NCBI GenBank assembly: GCA_029216955.1 | Contig: JANAVB010004104.1 | Coordinates: 1-64,000, forward strand | DNA length: 64,000 nt | Source of the DNA: Iris pallida | Taxonomy: Eukaryota; Streptophyta; Magnoliopsida; Asparagales; Iridaceae | Direction of reading: 5' to 3' | Shown here: positions 1 to 12,530 of the stretch, piece by piece | How positions within the stretch are numbered: the first letter of the stretch is position 1 | Layout: every line of letters starts with the position of its first letter | The notes under the pieces: generated by a model | Seen by the model: only the letters and a program-made list of their open reading frames with translations | Database searches by the model: none | What the model was told of the DNA's origin: nothing | Program-made: the position numbers and the translations under genes

Positions 1-513
1 AGGAAATTATAACTTGGGAAGATACACGTGAGCTAGTATAATAGAAGATTACGGTATTCAAATTAAGACTATTTGAAATTCTATGACGAGTTAGAGAAAA
101 TTAGAGTACAATGAGAATTATATTGGTTTTGTTTAAGGGGACGTAGAACGAATTTTTTTAAGTAGAACGATTTATGATAAGAGAGATTTCATGAATATTG
201 ACGATGTCAAAGGACTAAGGAGTTTATTACCTGCTCATGAGGTTGTCCCATTTTGAGGTTAATGTTAGGGATGATCGAACTTAGTCATTGATCGATTGTC
301 ATATGCATGATCGTAATCTAAAACCATCGAAATTTTGTTCTAATCACATATTGCCATTGAAAGGTCGTTCCATTCTCGTCAAACAATTGATTGCCTTTTT
401 GTTCAATATAAATCAAATTCTTCTTATCGAGTATACTGCTTCTATCTCCTTCACCCTACCTATCCTAATTTTTTCTAAATTTCGAGGACAAAATTCCTTT
501 AAGTTGGGTAGGA
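1..513 (+). pseudogene. Internal 3' end of gypsy element X, with chromodomain remnant
   Basis: This is the last internal stretch of a Ty3/gypsy element whose 3' LTR begins at 514. Near the left edge (about 3-50) a frame reads a short E-I-I-T-W-E-D-type motif, which resembles the end of the chromodomain on integrases of Tekay/Del-type chromoviruses. Two stop codons follow at once, so coding is lost. The block ending near 513 has the TTCGAGGACAAAATTCC phrase and a purine-rich run that normally precede a Tekay-type 3' LTR. Nothing else in the block is recognisably coding. A 76-codon open frame at 288-518 lacks an ATG and runs into the LTR. Confidence 0.55.
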
Positions 514-3500
514 TGTAAGCCCCCTAAATTTCTACTATTATTTTTTTATTTTAAATTTTGGTACCGATTTAAATTTTTGTATTTTACGTCGCGCACAAAA
601 TTTTATTTTTGTAATTGCTCGACGAGTGCGAATATGTGTCGAGGTACATATGTTAGAAAAATATTCTATCATAAATTTTATAATATTTTTATTTTTGTAT
701 AAAAATGTTATTTTATTCATCGTTTACAAATAAATGGTGATTTGAAAATTTTGGTTTAATATTTTACGAAATGTAAAATTTGTTTATTAATAAATTCTGT
801 TATTTACAAAAGCTAGATCATGAAGTAATATTTAAGTATTTATAGTGATTTTCGAAATTAATTATTTCCATATTTATTTAACTATGAAAATAATATTTGA
901 GATCTTGTTTACTTAATATTTGATTAAATATGGTAAATTAAATTGTAAAAGGTTTTATTGGCTTTATTTAAAAATATTTTAAATTAAGTATGGAATTAAT
1001 TCGGATTTGGATTTGATTTGAATTGGCTTTAAATCTATTTAATCACATGATGATTATCTAATTAGGATTTAAATAAATCCTAATGTTTATCAATTGGGTA
1101 TTTAAATAAAACCCAATCTTTATCCAACTGGGAATTTCCACCTCCTATAAAAGGAGAGATACTCCTCCAGAAATTTTCCATCACAGGTGCATCATGTCTG
1201 TGTCTCATCTACTCCACTATATTTCTCCATTACAAATACAATATTTTGTTCTGTATCCAACAACCCTGGATACCCCGTCCGTGTCTCGCAGGACACGACG
1301 GTTCCGCCATCACCATCCTCGTCTCCCTAAATCCCGTCGTCGCCGTCATCATCTTCACCACGTCTATCGTCACTCCAACACCATAAAAATTGTGTCCCCG
1401 TGTCCGTGTCCCCGCTCATCATCGCCACCACCATCATCTTCGACCCCCACCACCAGCAAGATCGCAGAACCCTTCGCCGTTCTCGGCCAGAACAGCAACC
1501 CACTAGATAGCCATCGTCAGTCACATTACCAAAATCCTGAACCGACCACCGGAGTGGCCACCCCCTTGCCACGCACCACCACCACTAGACCACCATCGAC
1601 ACCACAGCAAAAAAATAGAGAAAGGGGGAGAACCCTCACCTTCGCAGCGATCCCGATTGCGAGCGCCCACCTCTGCCGCAGCTGCGCGAACATCCCCACA
1701 TCCGCCACGAACCACCGCCCAAGCCCGGTGCTGGACCGCAGGCGTCTGCTCTCCGTCGTTCCTCCGGAATAGCACCGCCGCCTGTCGCCTTGATTCCCGC
1801 CCGCGCACAGCCGGCCCAGCCGTCGGCCGAGCCACAGCTCCCCACCGACCCGACGGCTTCCACTTCCTCCAACGCCGCGTCGCCGGCCACTGGCGCCGAA
1901 ACCGTCGGAGTCGCCCCCTTCTGGTAAAGACCCTCATCTCCGCCCCTTCTCTTTTTCTTCTCCCCCTCTCACTCTTCTCTCTCTCTCTCTCTTCCTCACT
2001 ATACTAAATTGGGGGGGGGGAGATAATTGCTGTAGTGTTTTGAAGGATTATTATTATTATTATTATTATCATCATTTATATATTAAATACTGTTATTATT
2101 AGTATTATAGTTGTATTATTATTATTTTTCCAGGCTTCTCTTTTAAGAACAACCATTCATATTATTATCCTTATTTTATTATTAGCATTATTATTATTAG
2201 TATCGTTATTAGTATTATTAATATATTAAATTTTTTTTATAATTATGACTTTATATTAATTTGTTTTTATTAAATAAATAGGCAATAATTTTTCTAAAAA
2301 TTTATTTAAATATTTTTTTTTGACTAAGGAAAGGTTAGCTTTCTACAAAAATTTGTACATTTTACCACTTACAAGTTTACCAGTAGACGATTTCCAAATA
2401 TTACAAATGATTATTACTTTTAACTACTAGTTTTCTCTCTATAAAATTATTTTTACAAAAACTATGGTATTTTCTTACAAACGAGTTTTCAATCTCTAAG
2501 TATTGGTCTAAAAACCTATTTTTATTAATAAGGTTAGTTTCTGGTATTATAAATATTTCTACACAAATTCCCTCAAATTATCTTGATTGCGACTGATCAT
2601 CTTTCCTATTTCCTCGCGACTTGGACCTCGGCACCATGACTATGGCTATTGGACCATGCTGTACTTTTCAGATTATCGCACACCAGGCGTAATGGAAGGC
2701 AAGATACCTTGCCATTATAGTGTTTATATTCAGTCTGCATTTTTATTATATATCACTGTTCATTTATTTTTAGTTCTTGATTACTGCCTGCTCAGTGATA
2801 TTACTTGTATCTTGTTATTTACCTTTGATTGCATATGGACTTAGAGTTAAGGGTCTACCACTAGCTTAGTACATTGCATAAACTTTGACACTGTTGTGCC
2901 ACGAGATGTGTGAGTTATGAGTAGCATATAGTCTACGGACTTGCGTGTCGGCTGATCACTGATGCGTGCAGGACGTGCGTTAGGTCTAACTGTCAATAGT
3001 TGTATGTTAGAAGACTTGACGGTTAGTAGTAGTACATGGTTGTGGATGCGACATGATAGGTGCATTGGATGGGAAGGACATTACCTGACGTATGGGCTTC
3101 TTTGCACTCTCCTTATTACCTGTGCGCTCCGCTAGAGACGCAGGCTCCAGGTACCCTTTGACGTTTTCCAGGGCGTTATGGACGTAGCCCCTTGCACATG
3201 ATGCCCTCTGACGATCTTCGAACGTTACGGACGTAGGCCCCTGGTGCCCGGTATGGGGACTATGCCGATCCTATTTACAGCCAGGGCTCATGCGTCGAAG
3301 GATTGTTTCTCAAACTGCATGTTCACTTTAGTTGGTTAGTTTACCTTATTTATGTCTTGTCACTTTCTTTGATTGTGGCATATTTTATATTCAGTATTAT
3401 ATGGTATGTTGATGTATCTTGTTACGTCCCTCTGAGGACCTGGTTATCTCACCAGGTGTGTGTTCGTAATTTCTTGCAGGTGCTCTAGCTAAGGCCATGA

Positions 3501-3806
3501 CTTGCGCTCTATTCATCGAGATGTTGCTCTTGGATCGTCATCTCCTTGCTCTACCAAATCCCTTTCCATTTATATTTCGTTCTTATTAAAATTTATTGGT
3601 AGTGGACTTTGTCTCCGCCCAACGATTGTATACATGACAAATTCAAAGTTGCTTTTATATCATATTTATCTTTGTGGATGAGATTTAGTACCTTGGTTAC
3701 TGCATTTTACAGCTTATGTATATATACGAGGGTCCATATACTTCGTATGTATACAGCTGGCATGATTACGTTCTAGTCCTACGTATTTTGGGACTGGGGC
3801 GTTACA
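514..3806 (+). repeat. 3' LTR of element X (copy A)
   Basis: The LTR starts TGTAAGCCCC and ends GGGGCGTTACA, giving TG...CA termini with short inverted ends. It is AT-rich at both ends with a GC-rich, pyrimidine-rich island at about 1260-1990. Positions 1320-3806 are repeated almost exactly at 14829-17044 plus 27798-28066 (copy B). Copy A holds the empty target GATCG at 3533-3537 where copy B is interrupted. Confidence 0.85.
1146..1152 (+). promoter_or_regulatory. TATA box of the X LTR
   Basis: TATAAAA lies about 630 bp into the LTR, flanked by CTCC/GGAG arms, and is the best candidate for the U3/R promoter. Copy B lost this region because the CACTA element replaced everything upstream of position 1320. 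Confidence 0.55.
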
Positions 3807-4928
3807 CCCTATGAGCTTTGGTTTGGAAGAACTCCAAACGTTTCATATTTTAGAGTTTTTGGTTGTCGATATTTTATTCTTAACACCAAAGACAACTTAG
3901 GCAAATTTGATGACAAAGCTGACGATGGTATTTTCCTTGGCTATGCTGCCAAGAGCAAGGGATATAGAGTATTCGACATACGCTCATTAATTGTGGAAGA
4001 GTCTACCAATGTGACTTTTGATGAGGATAACAGTGCAGCAACTACTCCTGATGATGATGTTGAGCCATCAACTTCTACTCCGATGAATACCACCACTGAA
4101 ACCAATTTACTGGAGGGCTTGCCAAAAAAATTCTCTTTCAAGCCATCACATCCAGAAAACTTGGTTATAGGTGAGGTTTCACGCGGAGTAAGTACTAGAT
4201 CATCATTAAGAGACTCCATTGCTAGTACTGCCTTCATTTTACAAATTGAGCCGAAAAATATTTTAGAAGCTTTTAATGATGAATTTTGGATTTCTGCCAT
4301 GGAAGAAGAACTCAACCAATTCAAGAGGAGCCAAGTTTGGAAACTTGTTCCTAGGCCAATAAATCACTCAATTATTGGTACTAAATGGGTTTTTCAAAAC
4401 AAAGTAAATAAAGATGGTTCAGTTACACGCAACAAAGCTCGTTTAGTAGCTCAAGGATACAACCAAGAGAAAGGTATCGACTATTATGAGACGTATGCTC
4501 ATGTTGCGAGATTGGAATCCATTCGGATGCTTTGCACATTTGCTAACTTTCAAATTTTCAAATTGTTTCAAATGGATGTTAAAAGTGCTTTCTTGAATGG
4601 ATTTATTAAGAAGGAATTTTTTGTAAAATCATAAATTTTCCAACCATGTTTTCAAGCTCAAGAAAGCGCTATATGGTGTCAAACAAGCCCCTAGAGCTTG
4701 GTATGAATGGCTAAGCAATTTCTTGCTTGAAAAAGATTTTTCAAAAGGGAAAGTTGACACTACACTTTTTATAAAATATTTCAAAGACACTATTCTCTTA
4801 GTACAAATTTACGTTGATGATATTATATTTGGTTCTACTGATGAAACTCTCTGTCAAGTTTTTGCCAAGTGTATGCAGACCGAGTTTGAGATGAGCATGA
4901 TGGGGGAGCTCGATTACTTTCTTGGACT
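3807..4928 (+). pseudogene. SIRE-like copia integrase/RT fragment (copy A)
   Basis: An open frame from 3807 to 4634 encodes the end of copia integrase (motif ELWFGRTPNVSYFRVFGC) and the start of the Ty1-type reverse transcriptase, including W-x-LVPRP, GTKWVF and K-A-R-L-V-A-Q-G-Y and the QMDVKSAFLNG block. At 4620-4650 a small deletion and stop codon break the frame. A second frame then resumes at the KLKKALYGVKQAPRAW block and passes the RT catalytic YVDD (about 4810-4830). The fragment stops abruptly at 4928, where CACTA sequence begins. Copy B (28067 onward) shares the same deletion and runs on to the end of RNase H. Most substitutions separating the copies are off-consensus in this copy, for example DYYET for DYDET. 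Confidence 0.9.
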
Positions 4929-5910
4929 TATCGACGGCCTTATCCGTCGGTAGTCCGTCGCCAAAAATAAATACCGACGGATTACCGACGAATATTTTGG
5001 TAAAATAGCCGTCGGGAATAACCTTGTCGCTAAAACATATCCGTCGCTACTCCGTCGCTCAGCGACGACTTAGCGACGGAATACCGTCGGCGCATTTAAA
5101 TATATATAGCGACGGATTACCGACTAGCTTTCGTCAAAACATGTATCAGGATATAGGGTTAGCGATGGAAACCTCCGTCGCTAAAGAGTCGGCAAAACCG
5201 TATCAGTGATTTTCTGATACGCAATATCTGTCGCTAATCCGTCGTAAATTTGTCGGTAAAAGCGTATCGGAGATTTTTTCATACGGCAGGTCGTCGTTAT
5301 TCCGTCGCTAATCCGCCGAGGTGTACGACGGATTAGCGTCGTATTAGCGACAAAACATCCGTCGCTAACTGCAAAATTTATGGACATCAAACAGAACCAT
5401 GTCGACGGATATTCCGTCACTAAACCGTCGCTAACTGTAAAATTCTCCAGGTAGCGACGGATATTCCGTCGGGACTTTGTCGCCAGTCCGCCGTAAGTTA
5501 GTCCCCAATCCGTCGCTAACTGCAAAATTTATGGGCATCAAACAGAACCAGGTCGACGGACATTCCGTCGCTAAACCGTCGCTCAAGGTAAAATTCTCCA
5601 GGTAGCGACGGATATTCCGTCGCCAATCCGTCGAAAAATTAAATTCCTACAGTTAGCGACGGATAGTCCGTCGGGACTTTGTCGCCAGTCTGCCGTAAGT
5701 TAGTCGCCAATTCGTTGCTAACTGCAAAATTTATTGATATCAAACAGAACCAGGTCGACGGACATTCCGTCGCTAAACCGTCGCTCAATGTAAAATTCTC
5801 CAGTTAGCGACGGTTTTTACATCGCCAATCCGTCGCTAACCTCAGTTTCTCCAGTTAGCGACGGGCTATCCATCGCTGAGGGGTCGCCTGTCCGTCGCTA
5901 ACTTCTAATT
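4929..5910. repeat. Left subterminal repeat array of the CACTA element
   Basis: About 1 kb is densely packed with short units related to TAGCGACGGA and its complement TCCGTCGCTA, in both orientations. In En/Spm elements such motifs bind the TNPA protein and bring the ends together. Superimposed is a longer repeat: the phrase GCAAAATTTATGG..CATCAAACAGAACCA..GTCGACGGA recurs near 5371, 5522 and 5723, giving units of roughly 150-200 bp. Confidence 0.85.
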
Positions 5911-6226
5911 TTTGAAAAAAAATACTGCAAACAGACTCTTTCCTGTTTATACAACACATCGAACACAATATCAAACATGCCAAATATCCATATACAACAC
6001 CATATATCCATATCCAACACGAATATCCAACATAGCCAATATCGAACACCATATATCCATATGCAAAATATCTATATCCGACACCAATATCCTACGTATC
6101 CAATATCCAACAAAATATTACCAACACAATACATCCAATATCCAACATTAAATTATCCAAACATAAAAAAAATATCCGATCATACAATGTATCCAAATGT
6201 CTACAAAACCAACAACATAAACAAAA
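5911..6226. repeat. Degenerate ATATCCAACAC tandem repeat
   Basis: This AT-rich stretch lies between the subterminal array and the end of the TNPA-like gene. From about 5970 to 6185 it is built of imperfect copies of ATATCCAACAC/CATATATCCA. No coding function is seen. It would be the 3' untranslated side of the element's genes. Confidence 0.6.
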
Positions 6227-8186
6227 TCAAACCCCGTCCGTCGGATCGTCTCGTGCTCGTGCCGCCGCATCCGCTTTGCGTATGTACTCCTCCACCGTGT
6301 GTGCCGGCACTTGGGACAAGACATGGTCTGGAAGCGCGCGTAGCTGCTCTGGCGACAACATGTCAAGGAACGTCAAGATGGTGTTATCCGATACGATACG
6401 GGCGTCCGCAGAGCGGTTAAACGAAAGCCGTCCGGGGGAAGAAGGACCAGGTCGATCCGAAGCACCGGCAGCAGCAGTAGACGGACTGGGAGCAGACGGA
6501 CCGGGAGCAGACGGATAGCGCCCCAACACTATCGCCCGCAAATCTGACACCGCGAAGGTCAGAGTCGCAAGCTGCGCCCTCACATCGTCAACCGGGGGCG
6601 CTGGGGGAGGCGAAGGCGGTGGATATCTCGGGGATGGCTGCAACGAGGGCGCCATGGAACCTAAGCCGTAGACGCGCCCTTTCCTAACGCCGCCGACGGA
6701 TTCTACGAACACGTCGTCGTAGCGAGCGGCCATAGAAGAGTGCGTCTGGGTGGGCGTCGTTTCGCCGACATTCTCGAAAGGGGGCTCGATCTCAAGCCGA
6801 CTAAGTGCCTCACGATACGCAGCCTATCCAATGAATGTGTTTATACTATAAGTTTTCCTAAGTTATAATATAAATCCTATGTTTCCCTAAGTTATAGTCT
6901 GAATCCTAAGTTTATCTAATTAACTTAACAATAATTATATTTCTAACATAAATCTCATAAACGTAAGTACTTACATCAGTCTCCTCGGCCCTCGCGTCGA
7001 CGAAGCTCCCGTCCTTCCGCCTCTTGTGCGCATGCACGAATACATCGTGAGCGGTGACCGTCTCCGCCTCTTTCCCCTGCTTCACCGCCCGTCGGACCTG
7101 CATACGTAGAATTTAATTAACTTCGTATATTAACAGTACGAAATTAAATAATAGAATGAATTTGAATTTGTGCTATCTCACCAAATCTGCACGCGTCGAT
7201 GCGTGGGGCCTTGATCCCCCCGTATGCAGACCCGTGCCCTGTCGATTAGCCTTAGCTTTCTCCGATTTCAGCTTGAACTGCGGAGTATCCATCTTCTCCA
7301 ACATCTGCTCATAGTACTCCGCCCGGATCCAGTCCTTTCTCGTATGCGCCGTACGAAGGTCGTACACCGCATCCCGTATCTTCTTCCCGGCGGCGGCTTT
7401 GTAGGTCCTGCGGATTGCCTTCTCGCGATGGGGGGGCCACCAGAACGTCCTCTGACATACAAATTCAAATATCACGTAATAAAAAATTTAATGATTTAAA
7501 GAATAATTAATAATTCACCGACGGATTTATACCCTCATCTCATCGAGCCAGACGTACTTCATGTCCTGAGGCACCTCAGAAAAATTGATGTAGGGGCCAT
7601 GGTAGTTATCCCGAATAATGCGCCCTAGAATCCGGGCAACATCCTACGAGAAAAACCTATAAAGAAGCAACGACTGGATTATTAACTTGAATAAATGAAA
7701 CAAATTTAATAAATTAACTTAAATTTACTTACGATTCACCAGCGGGCCATAGCTCTCGTCGGAACTCGCCCACCAGCCTCTCTGGTGGCGTCGGGGGATC
7801 CGCGGGTCCGCGAATGTACTCCCCGGTATCAGGATGAAACTGAATCCCGGGGTACTCCGAGGCCCACCCTCAATAACTGCTGGGCCCCCTGCTGCATCTG
7901 CTGCTGCATCCGCTGGTACATCCGGTGGTGGAACGGATCCGCTAGCGGATGGAGTCACAGGCCTCGACGACGATGTCGGTGGCACCGAAGAAGAATGACG
8001 GCGGGAAGAGCCTGTGATCGGGCTCTCCAAGTCGGGATCGGAGGTCACATCCGGGGAATGCGGCTGGCGACCACGACCGCTACCACCACGCCCACGCCCA
8101 CGCCTACGACCACCACTACCACCGCCGCCGCCGCCGCCTCCGCCACGACCACGGCCAGCACCACCAGTACGGGTGCTCGCAACCAT
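6227..8186 (-). CDS. TNPA-like CACTA protein, five exons (Transposase_24-type domain)
   Basis: Five exons on the minus strand, 8186-7740, 7643-7533, 7451-7182, 7097-6975 and 6823-6227, are joined by GT-AG introns. All junctions are phase 0, giving 515 codons plus stop with no interruption. The start is the ATG at 8186, before a glycine/arginine-rich leader (RGRGGGGGGGGG). Exon 2 carries ILGRIIRDNYHGPYINF. Exon 3 carries FWWPPHREKAIRRTYK. Exon 4 carries VFVHAHKRRKDGSFVD. Exon 5 has YREALSRLEIEPPF and FVESVGGVRKGRVYGLGS. This order matches the plant Ptta/En/Spm transposase family protein that is the second gene of many CACTA elements. By analogy with En/Spm TNPA it should bind the subterminal repeats; that role is inferred. 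A proline-rich stretch follows the conserved region. The splice sites are predicted from sequence only. Confidence 0.82.
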
Positions 8187-8583
8187 GCCCTGTAAATAGA
8201 ACACATAAATAAAATACCGACAACATAGATTTATAAATGAATATAAACCTAAACATATCCATACCAGCAGCAGGGCGATGAGTGCCGCCCAGACGAGTAG
8301 GCCTAGGAGTGCCATCTGCAAAAAGAAACTCATACAATAATACGCAAATATCCCAAACTGAAATAAATATTACAATCAGAAGTGAAGTACGAATAAAAGC
8401 TAGATACACAAAATCTGATAAAATCATGCACCAATACAACAAAGTACAATTCTTGTAACTTTTGATGAAAGGGCATCTTGTGTTCCACTAGACTTGTAAT
8501 TGTAAATCCAAATGTAATAGGGTAATTTAGGATTCGAGACTAGATATTGGGTGCTTCAAGATACAACTGAAATATAGCGATAT

Positions 8584-8705
8584 TTAATCATCATCATCGT
8601 CCTCTTCCTCGGCCTCGGCCTCATCATCATCATCATCCTCATCGTCGAATTCATCTGTATCCTCATCCTCATCCTCATAAAGTTCTTCTTCTTCTTCTTC
8701 TTCAG
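8584..8705 (-). repeat. GAT/GAA/GAG trinucleotide run encoding the acidic tail
   Basis: Trinucleotide repeats (CATCAT/CTTCTT on the plus strand) encode about 40 mostly Asp/Glu residues at the end of TNPD. They lie in the last exon and end at the stop codon. Confidence 0.7.
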
Positions 8706-11700
8706 TCTCAATACTTGGGACAAGACGCCTCTTTCTCCCCTGGTTGACATCTAAGTCTTGTATATCAACCTCTTCCTCCCCTCTATTTTCATCAGCAAGA
8801 GGTATATCAACCTCTAATTCAACATCCATGTCACAAGACTGTTGTCCCAAATATTGGGGCTTTTCGATCTGGTCCTCTTGGTATGCTGGGTCTCCAACGT
8901 TGAATGTATTTCTAGATTTAATCTTGCATACTGCCCACCAGTCAAAGCGATCTCTACGACGCCTTGGGTAGCTTGTATAGTAGACTTGAACAGCCTGACT
9001 TGCTATCGCAAACGTGTCGGACCCTCTATACCTCCTGTGATGATTTATATCGACGAATCCAAATTGTTTATCGATTCTCCAACCGATATTTGGTGTCGTA
9101 TCGAACCACTCACATTTGAACATAACAATATGCATATCAAGTGGGGCACTATATTGTAATTCTACAATATCCCGAAGCACTCCATAATAGTTAAAGTCCG
9201 GCTCATCGTCATAGATTGTGCCTCTTATGCAAACACCAGAATGCTTCGTACTGAAGCCGTCATTGAGAAATTCGGCATTTATAGGATGTTGAGTTGTCTT
9301 AAACTTGAAGCCATTAACGACATAGCCGGGCCAAGTCTTTGCATGCTTCTTCGGTCCCAATGACAAATAACGGATGCTCTCATTTGTGAGTGTACTTGGT
9401 TCAGCTAATAAAACCTGTAAACTTTAAATGTATTAGTGGCATATATATATTTAAATGGTAGCCGCATAACATATTATCTTAGTTACTTACGTAATCTCGA
9501 AACCATGACGGAAAGGTAAAATCAACCTCTCTTTGAAGTCCCTCATCGGTAATATCGGGTGTCCTTATTTTGACTTCATCTCTAAATACACTGTTAGAGA
9601 GAATAAAAATTAGTGTAGTCACTTACCTCACCAAATTAGAGATTATAACGAGGTGTAGTCACTTACTTCTCCAAATCTCTCACTTCTTGTATGTCACAAT
9701 TTAACAAGACATATCGGTGAGCGGCATCATACTCATCGTCACTCAACCACCATTTCTTACTAGCCCCAATAGGCTTGCCCCTTAAATTGAATATACCTCC
9801 TTCCTCAACGTCTTCGTCATTCCTTTGAGGTCTATTTCGATTTGTCTCAACATGAGTATCGAAATAAATGGAGCAAAAGTTTGACACCTCCTCGATAAGA
9901 TATGCTTCGCATATCGAAGCCTCTATATGAGCCTTGTTGCCAACTTTCTTCTTTAGATGATGTAGATACCTAGAGAGACAAATTATCTTGAGAATTAACA
10001 ATGAATTGTAAAATCCACTTAAATTATATCGATTTTTATTTACCTTTCAAAGGGGTACATCCATCGATAATGAACAGATGCACCGACACGGGCTTCGTAT
10101 GCTAGATGAATCGGTAGATGCTCCATACTGTCGAAGAAACCCGGTGGAAATATGTTGCACCGTGAGCTTAGTTGAACAGATATCCCTGAAGAATGTAGAC
10201 AGCTCGGCCAACGGAACCCATACAGCAGAAGGTAACAACTCTCTCAACGCAATAGGCAGTAATCTTTCCATAAATACGTGGCAGTCGTGACTCTTCATTC
10301 CTGTTAGCTTGCGTTCATTGAGATCAACGCATCTAGACAAATTCGACACATAGCCGTCGGGAAATCTTAAAGTAGATATCCACTTGCAGATTATTAATCT
10401 ATCTTCCTTGCTCAATGCGTATGGCGCTATCGGCTTAGTTACTTGTCCACCAGCTCCCCTTTGTATCAAGTTTAGATTATGACGTTTGCATATCTCGGCC
10501 ATGTCTTGTCTTGCTTTTGGATTGTCCTTCGTCTTTCCTTTAATATCCATAACGGTATTGAAGACATTATCGAACACATTCTTTTCGATATGCATGACAT
10601 CAAGATTATGCCTAATAAGATTATCTTTCCAATAAGGCAAGTCCCAGAAGATACTCCGTTTGGTCCAGTTATGGCTTTGTCCGAACCCCTCGACACGATT
10701 GTTCGATGGATCTTCCATTGCGGTGGGCAATTCCTTTACATCTTCCCAAATATCGTATCCCGACAATCTGGCAGGAGGTTTAGAAAATTCTTGTTTTCCA
10801 TATCTGAACGCGTCCTTGTTCTTTCGCCAAGGATGTCTCGTTGGCAGAAATTGACGGTGACAGTCAAAGAAAGAAGTTTTTCCTCCATGTCTAAGGCGGA
10901 ACGCTTTACTATTTTTCATACATATCGGACAAGACATGTTGCCGTGCGTACTCCATCCCGACAGCATACCGTATGCTGGAAAATCATTGATTGTCCACAT
11001 GAGTGAAGCTCTCATCTGAAAGTTTTGTTTTCTGGAAATATCATAGGTCGTGAAGCCGATCTCCCACAACTGTTTCAGCTCATCCACCAACGGCTGTAAA
11101 TATATATCGATGTTCTTTGTCAGATTTTTGGGACCGGGTATGATAGCTGTCAAGAACATATAAGGAGTCTTCATACACATCCATGGTGGCAGATTGTAAG
11201 GGGTAAGAATGACCGGCCAGCATGAGTATTGAGATTCCGACTGTCCGAAAGGGGCGAAGCCATCAGAACATAGCGCCAGGCGTACATTTCTAGGCTTTGC
11301 AGCAAAATCTGGATGACACAAATCAAAATATTTCCACGCCTCCCCATCCGAAGGATGTGACAATTCTCCTTCGTCCTTTATGCGATCTTCACTGTGCCAC
11401 GTCATGTGTTCTGCTGTATTCAGAGACATATACATCCTCTGTAAGCGCTTCGTGATCGACAAGTAATGCATATACTTGTAAGGACGTCGTTTTCTAGTTG
11501 ACTTTCCTTTTCCCTGTACTGTCTTGTAATGATCCGCATTACAGAACCAACAACTTTCTAATACGCAATTCTCTTTGTAATACAACATGCATCCGTTGCG
11601 ACAGCAATCTATCTTCTCGTACCCCATTCCCAGTTGTCGGACCATCATCTTTGACTTATAGAAGTTTCTTGGGAGCTCTTTTGATTCCTTCGGTAACACC

Positions 11701-12305
11701 TCATTAGTTAATTGTGTGATCCGATCATAGCAAGCTTGTGGCAAGTTAAAATTAGACTTTATGTTCAACAACCGCATCGTCACTGACAATGCGGAATGAG
11801 TCTCACAACCAGGATATAGAGGAGTATCTGCGTCCTTAAACATATCATAGAACTCCTTTGCCTCGGGATTAGGATCCTCCGGATCAAAATTAGGCCCTGC
11901 CGCAGCATACACCATATCTCGTGCAAGGTTCTGCATGTCTCCATAATCCACAGAGCATCCGTCGTCTTCGAGGACATCCGTTGCAGCATTATCATCAAAA
12001 GCATAAGTACCAGCTTCTGCAGCCTGTCTTTCTGAATATAATTCACCTTGCGATGACCACAGGCCGTAATCACGTACGAAACCCTTACGGGTCAAATGAT
12101 CTCTCATAGTCATCACTTCTTCGAAACGTCTATTGTGACAATTAACACATGGACACTTGATTTTGTTATCGTCCATGTACTGAGTTTTGCTCATGGCATA
12201 CTTAAGAAATACTTCCACACCTGCCTGAAAATCGTCACTCACACCAATTCTGCTCTCGTGTTGTCGTTTGTACATCCATGTACGATCAACAAAGTAATGA
12301 TTCAT
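8584..12305 (-). pseudogene. TNPD/TNP2-type CACTA transposase, frameshifted
   Basis: Four minus-strand exons can be placed: 12305-10044, 9969-9667, 9590-9491 and 9414-8584. The N terminus (DRTWMYKRQHESR, then a CPCVNCHNRRF zinc-like motif) matches the transposase-associated domain. The middle, with WHSEDRIKDEGELSHPSDG, LCSDGFAPFGQSE and GWSTHGNMSCPICM, is the Transposase_21 catalytic region. The rest of exon 1 and exon 2 match DUF4218 and exon 4 matches DUF4216 (FDWWAVCKIKSR). Near 10150-10170 the frame breaks: after FRDICSTKLTVQ the family's next residues appear only in another frame (FPPGFFDSMEHLP). About 15-20 normally present residues appear to be missing, so a small deletion inactivates the gene. 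Exon junctions downstream still fit (for example FER|YLHHLKKKV). The C terminus is a long Asp/Glu tail encoded by GAT/GAA repeats. Confidence 0.88.
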
Positions 12306-12530
12306 GCTCGATTTGATGTGAATATCTGTATCGTAAGACAAACTAAACATAAGAATTAATAGCCCGATACCGATACTCATATCGTAAGAAAAACTAAACT
12401 TGTGGATAACACGCTAGGCCTACGACGAGGCTACTTAGTATCACAATCTAACATAATTAGTATATAATCATGTAACTGGTGGATCCGCTAGCTAGTAAGT
12501 CGGATGTACTTAATATCAGATAGTATCAGA

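Larger units (their letters stand above)
1..3806 (+). mobile_element. Ty3/gypsy element X, 3' part (Tekay-type)
   Basis: This is the 3' end of a plus-strand gypsy element: an internal tail (1-513) followed by a complete 3.3-kb LTR (514-3806) with TGTAAG...GTTACA termini. Right after the LTR the sequence becomes an in-frame copia integrase/RT frame starting at a proline codon (CCC TAT GAG). X therefore inserted into the copia coding region. Its 5' half lies outside the window, so the target duplication cannot be checked. Confidence 0.8.

Noticed and set aside
1194..1772. 192-codon ATG-initiated frame in the X LTR, Arg/His/Pro/Ser-rich
   Set aside because: It lies in the transcribed leader of an LTR, is low-complexity, has overlapping open frames on both strands, and shows no domain.
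2587..3488. Short hydrophobic frames in the X LTR (repeated at 16094-16995)
   Set aside because: Hydrophobic because of T-rich sequence. No domain, and conserved between copies only because the copies are recent.
4929..5910. Array of short repeats as a CRISPR or satellite
   Set aside because: The units are about 10 bp, in both orientations and irregularly spaced, match the other end of the CACTA element and have no constant spacer length.
7224..8199. Plus-strand frames opposite the TNPA-like gene, including a Thr/Pro-rich one
   Set aside because: They are mirror frames of GC-rich exons. The minus-strand exons carry the conserved motifs and consistent splice phases.
8116..8333. Upstream extension of TNPA-like exon 1 with a hydrophobic start (MSFFLQMALLGLLVW)
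   Set aside because: The stretch before the ATG at 8186 is AT-rich and lacks the composition of the coding exon. The start at 8186 gives closing phases, and a membrane leader is not expected in this family.
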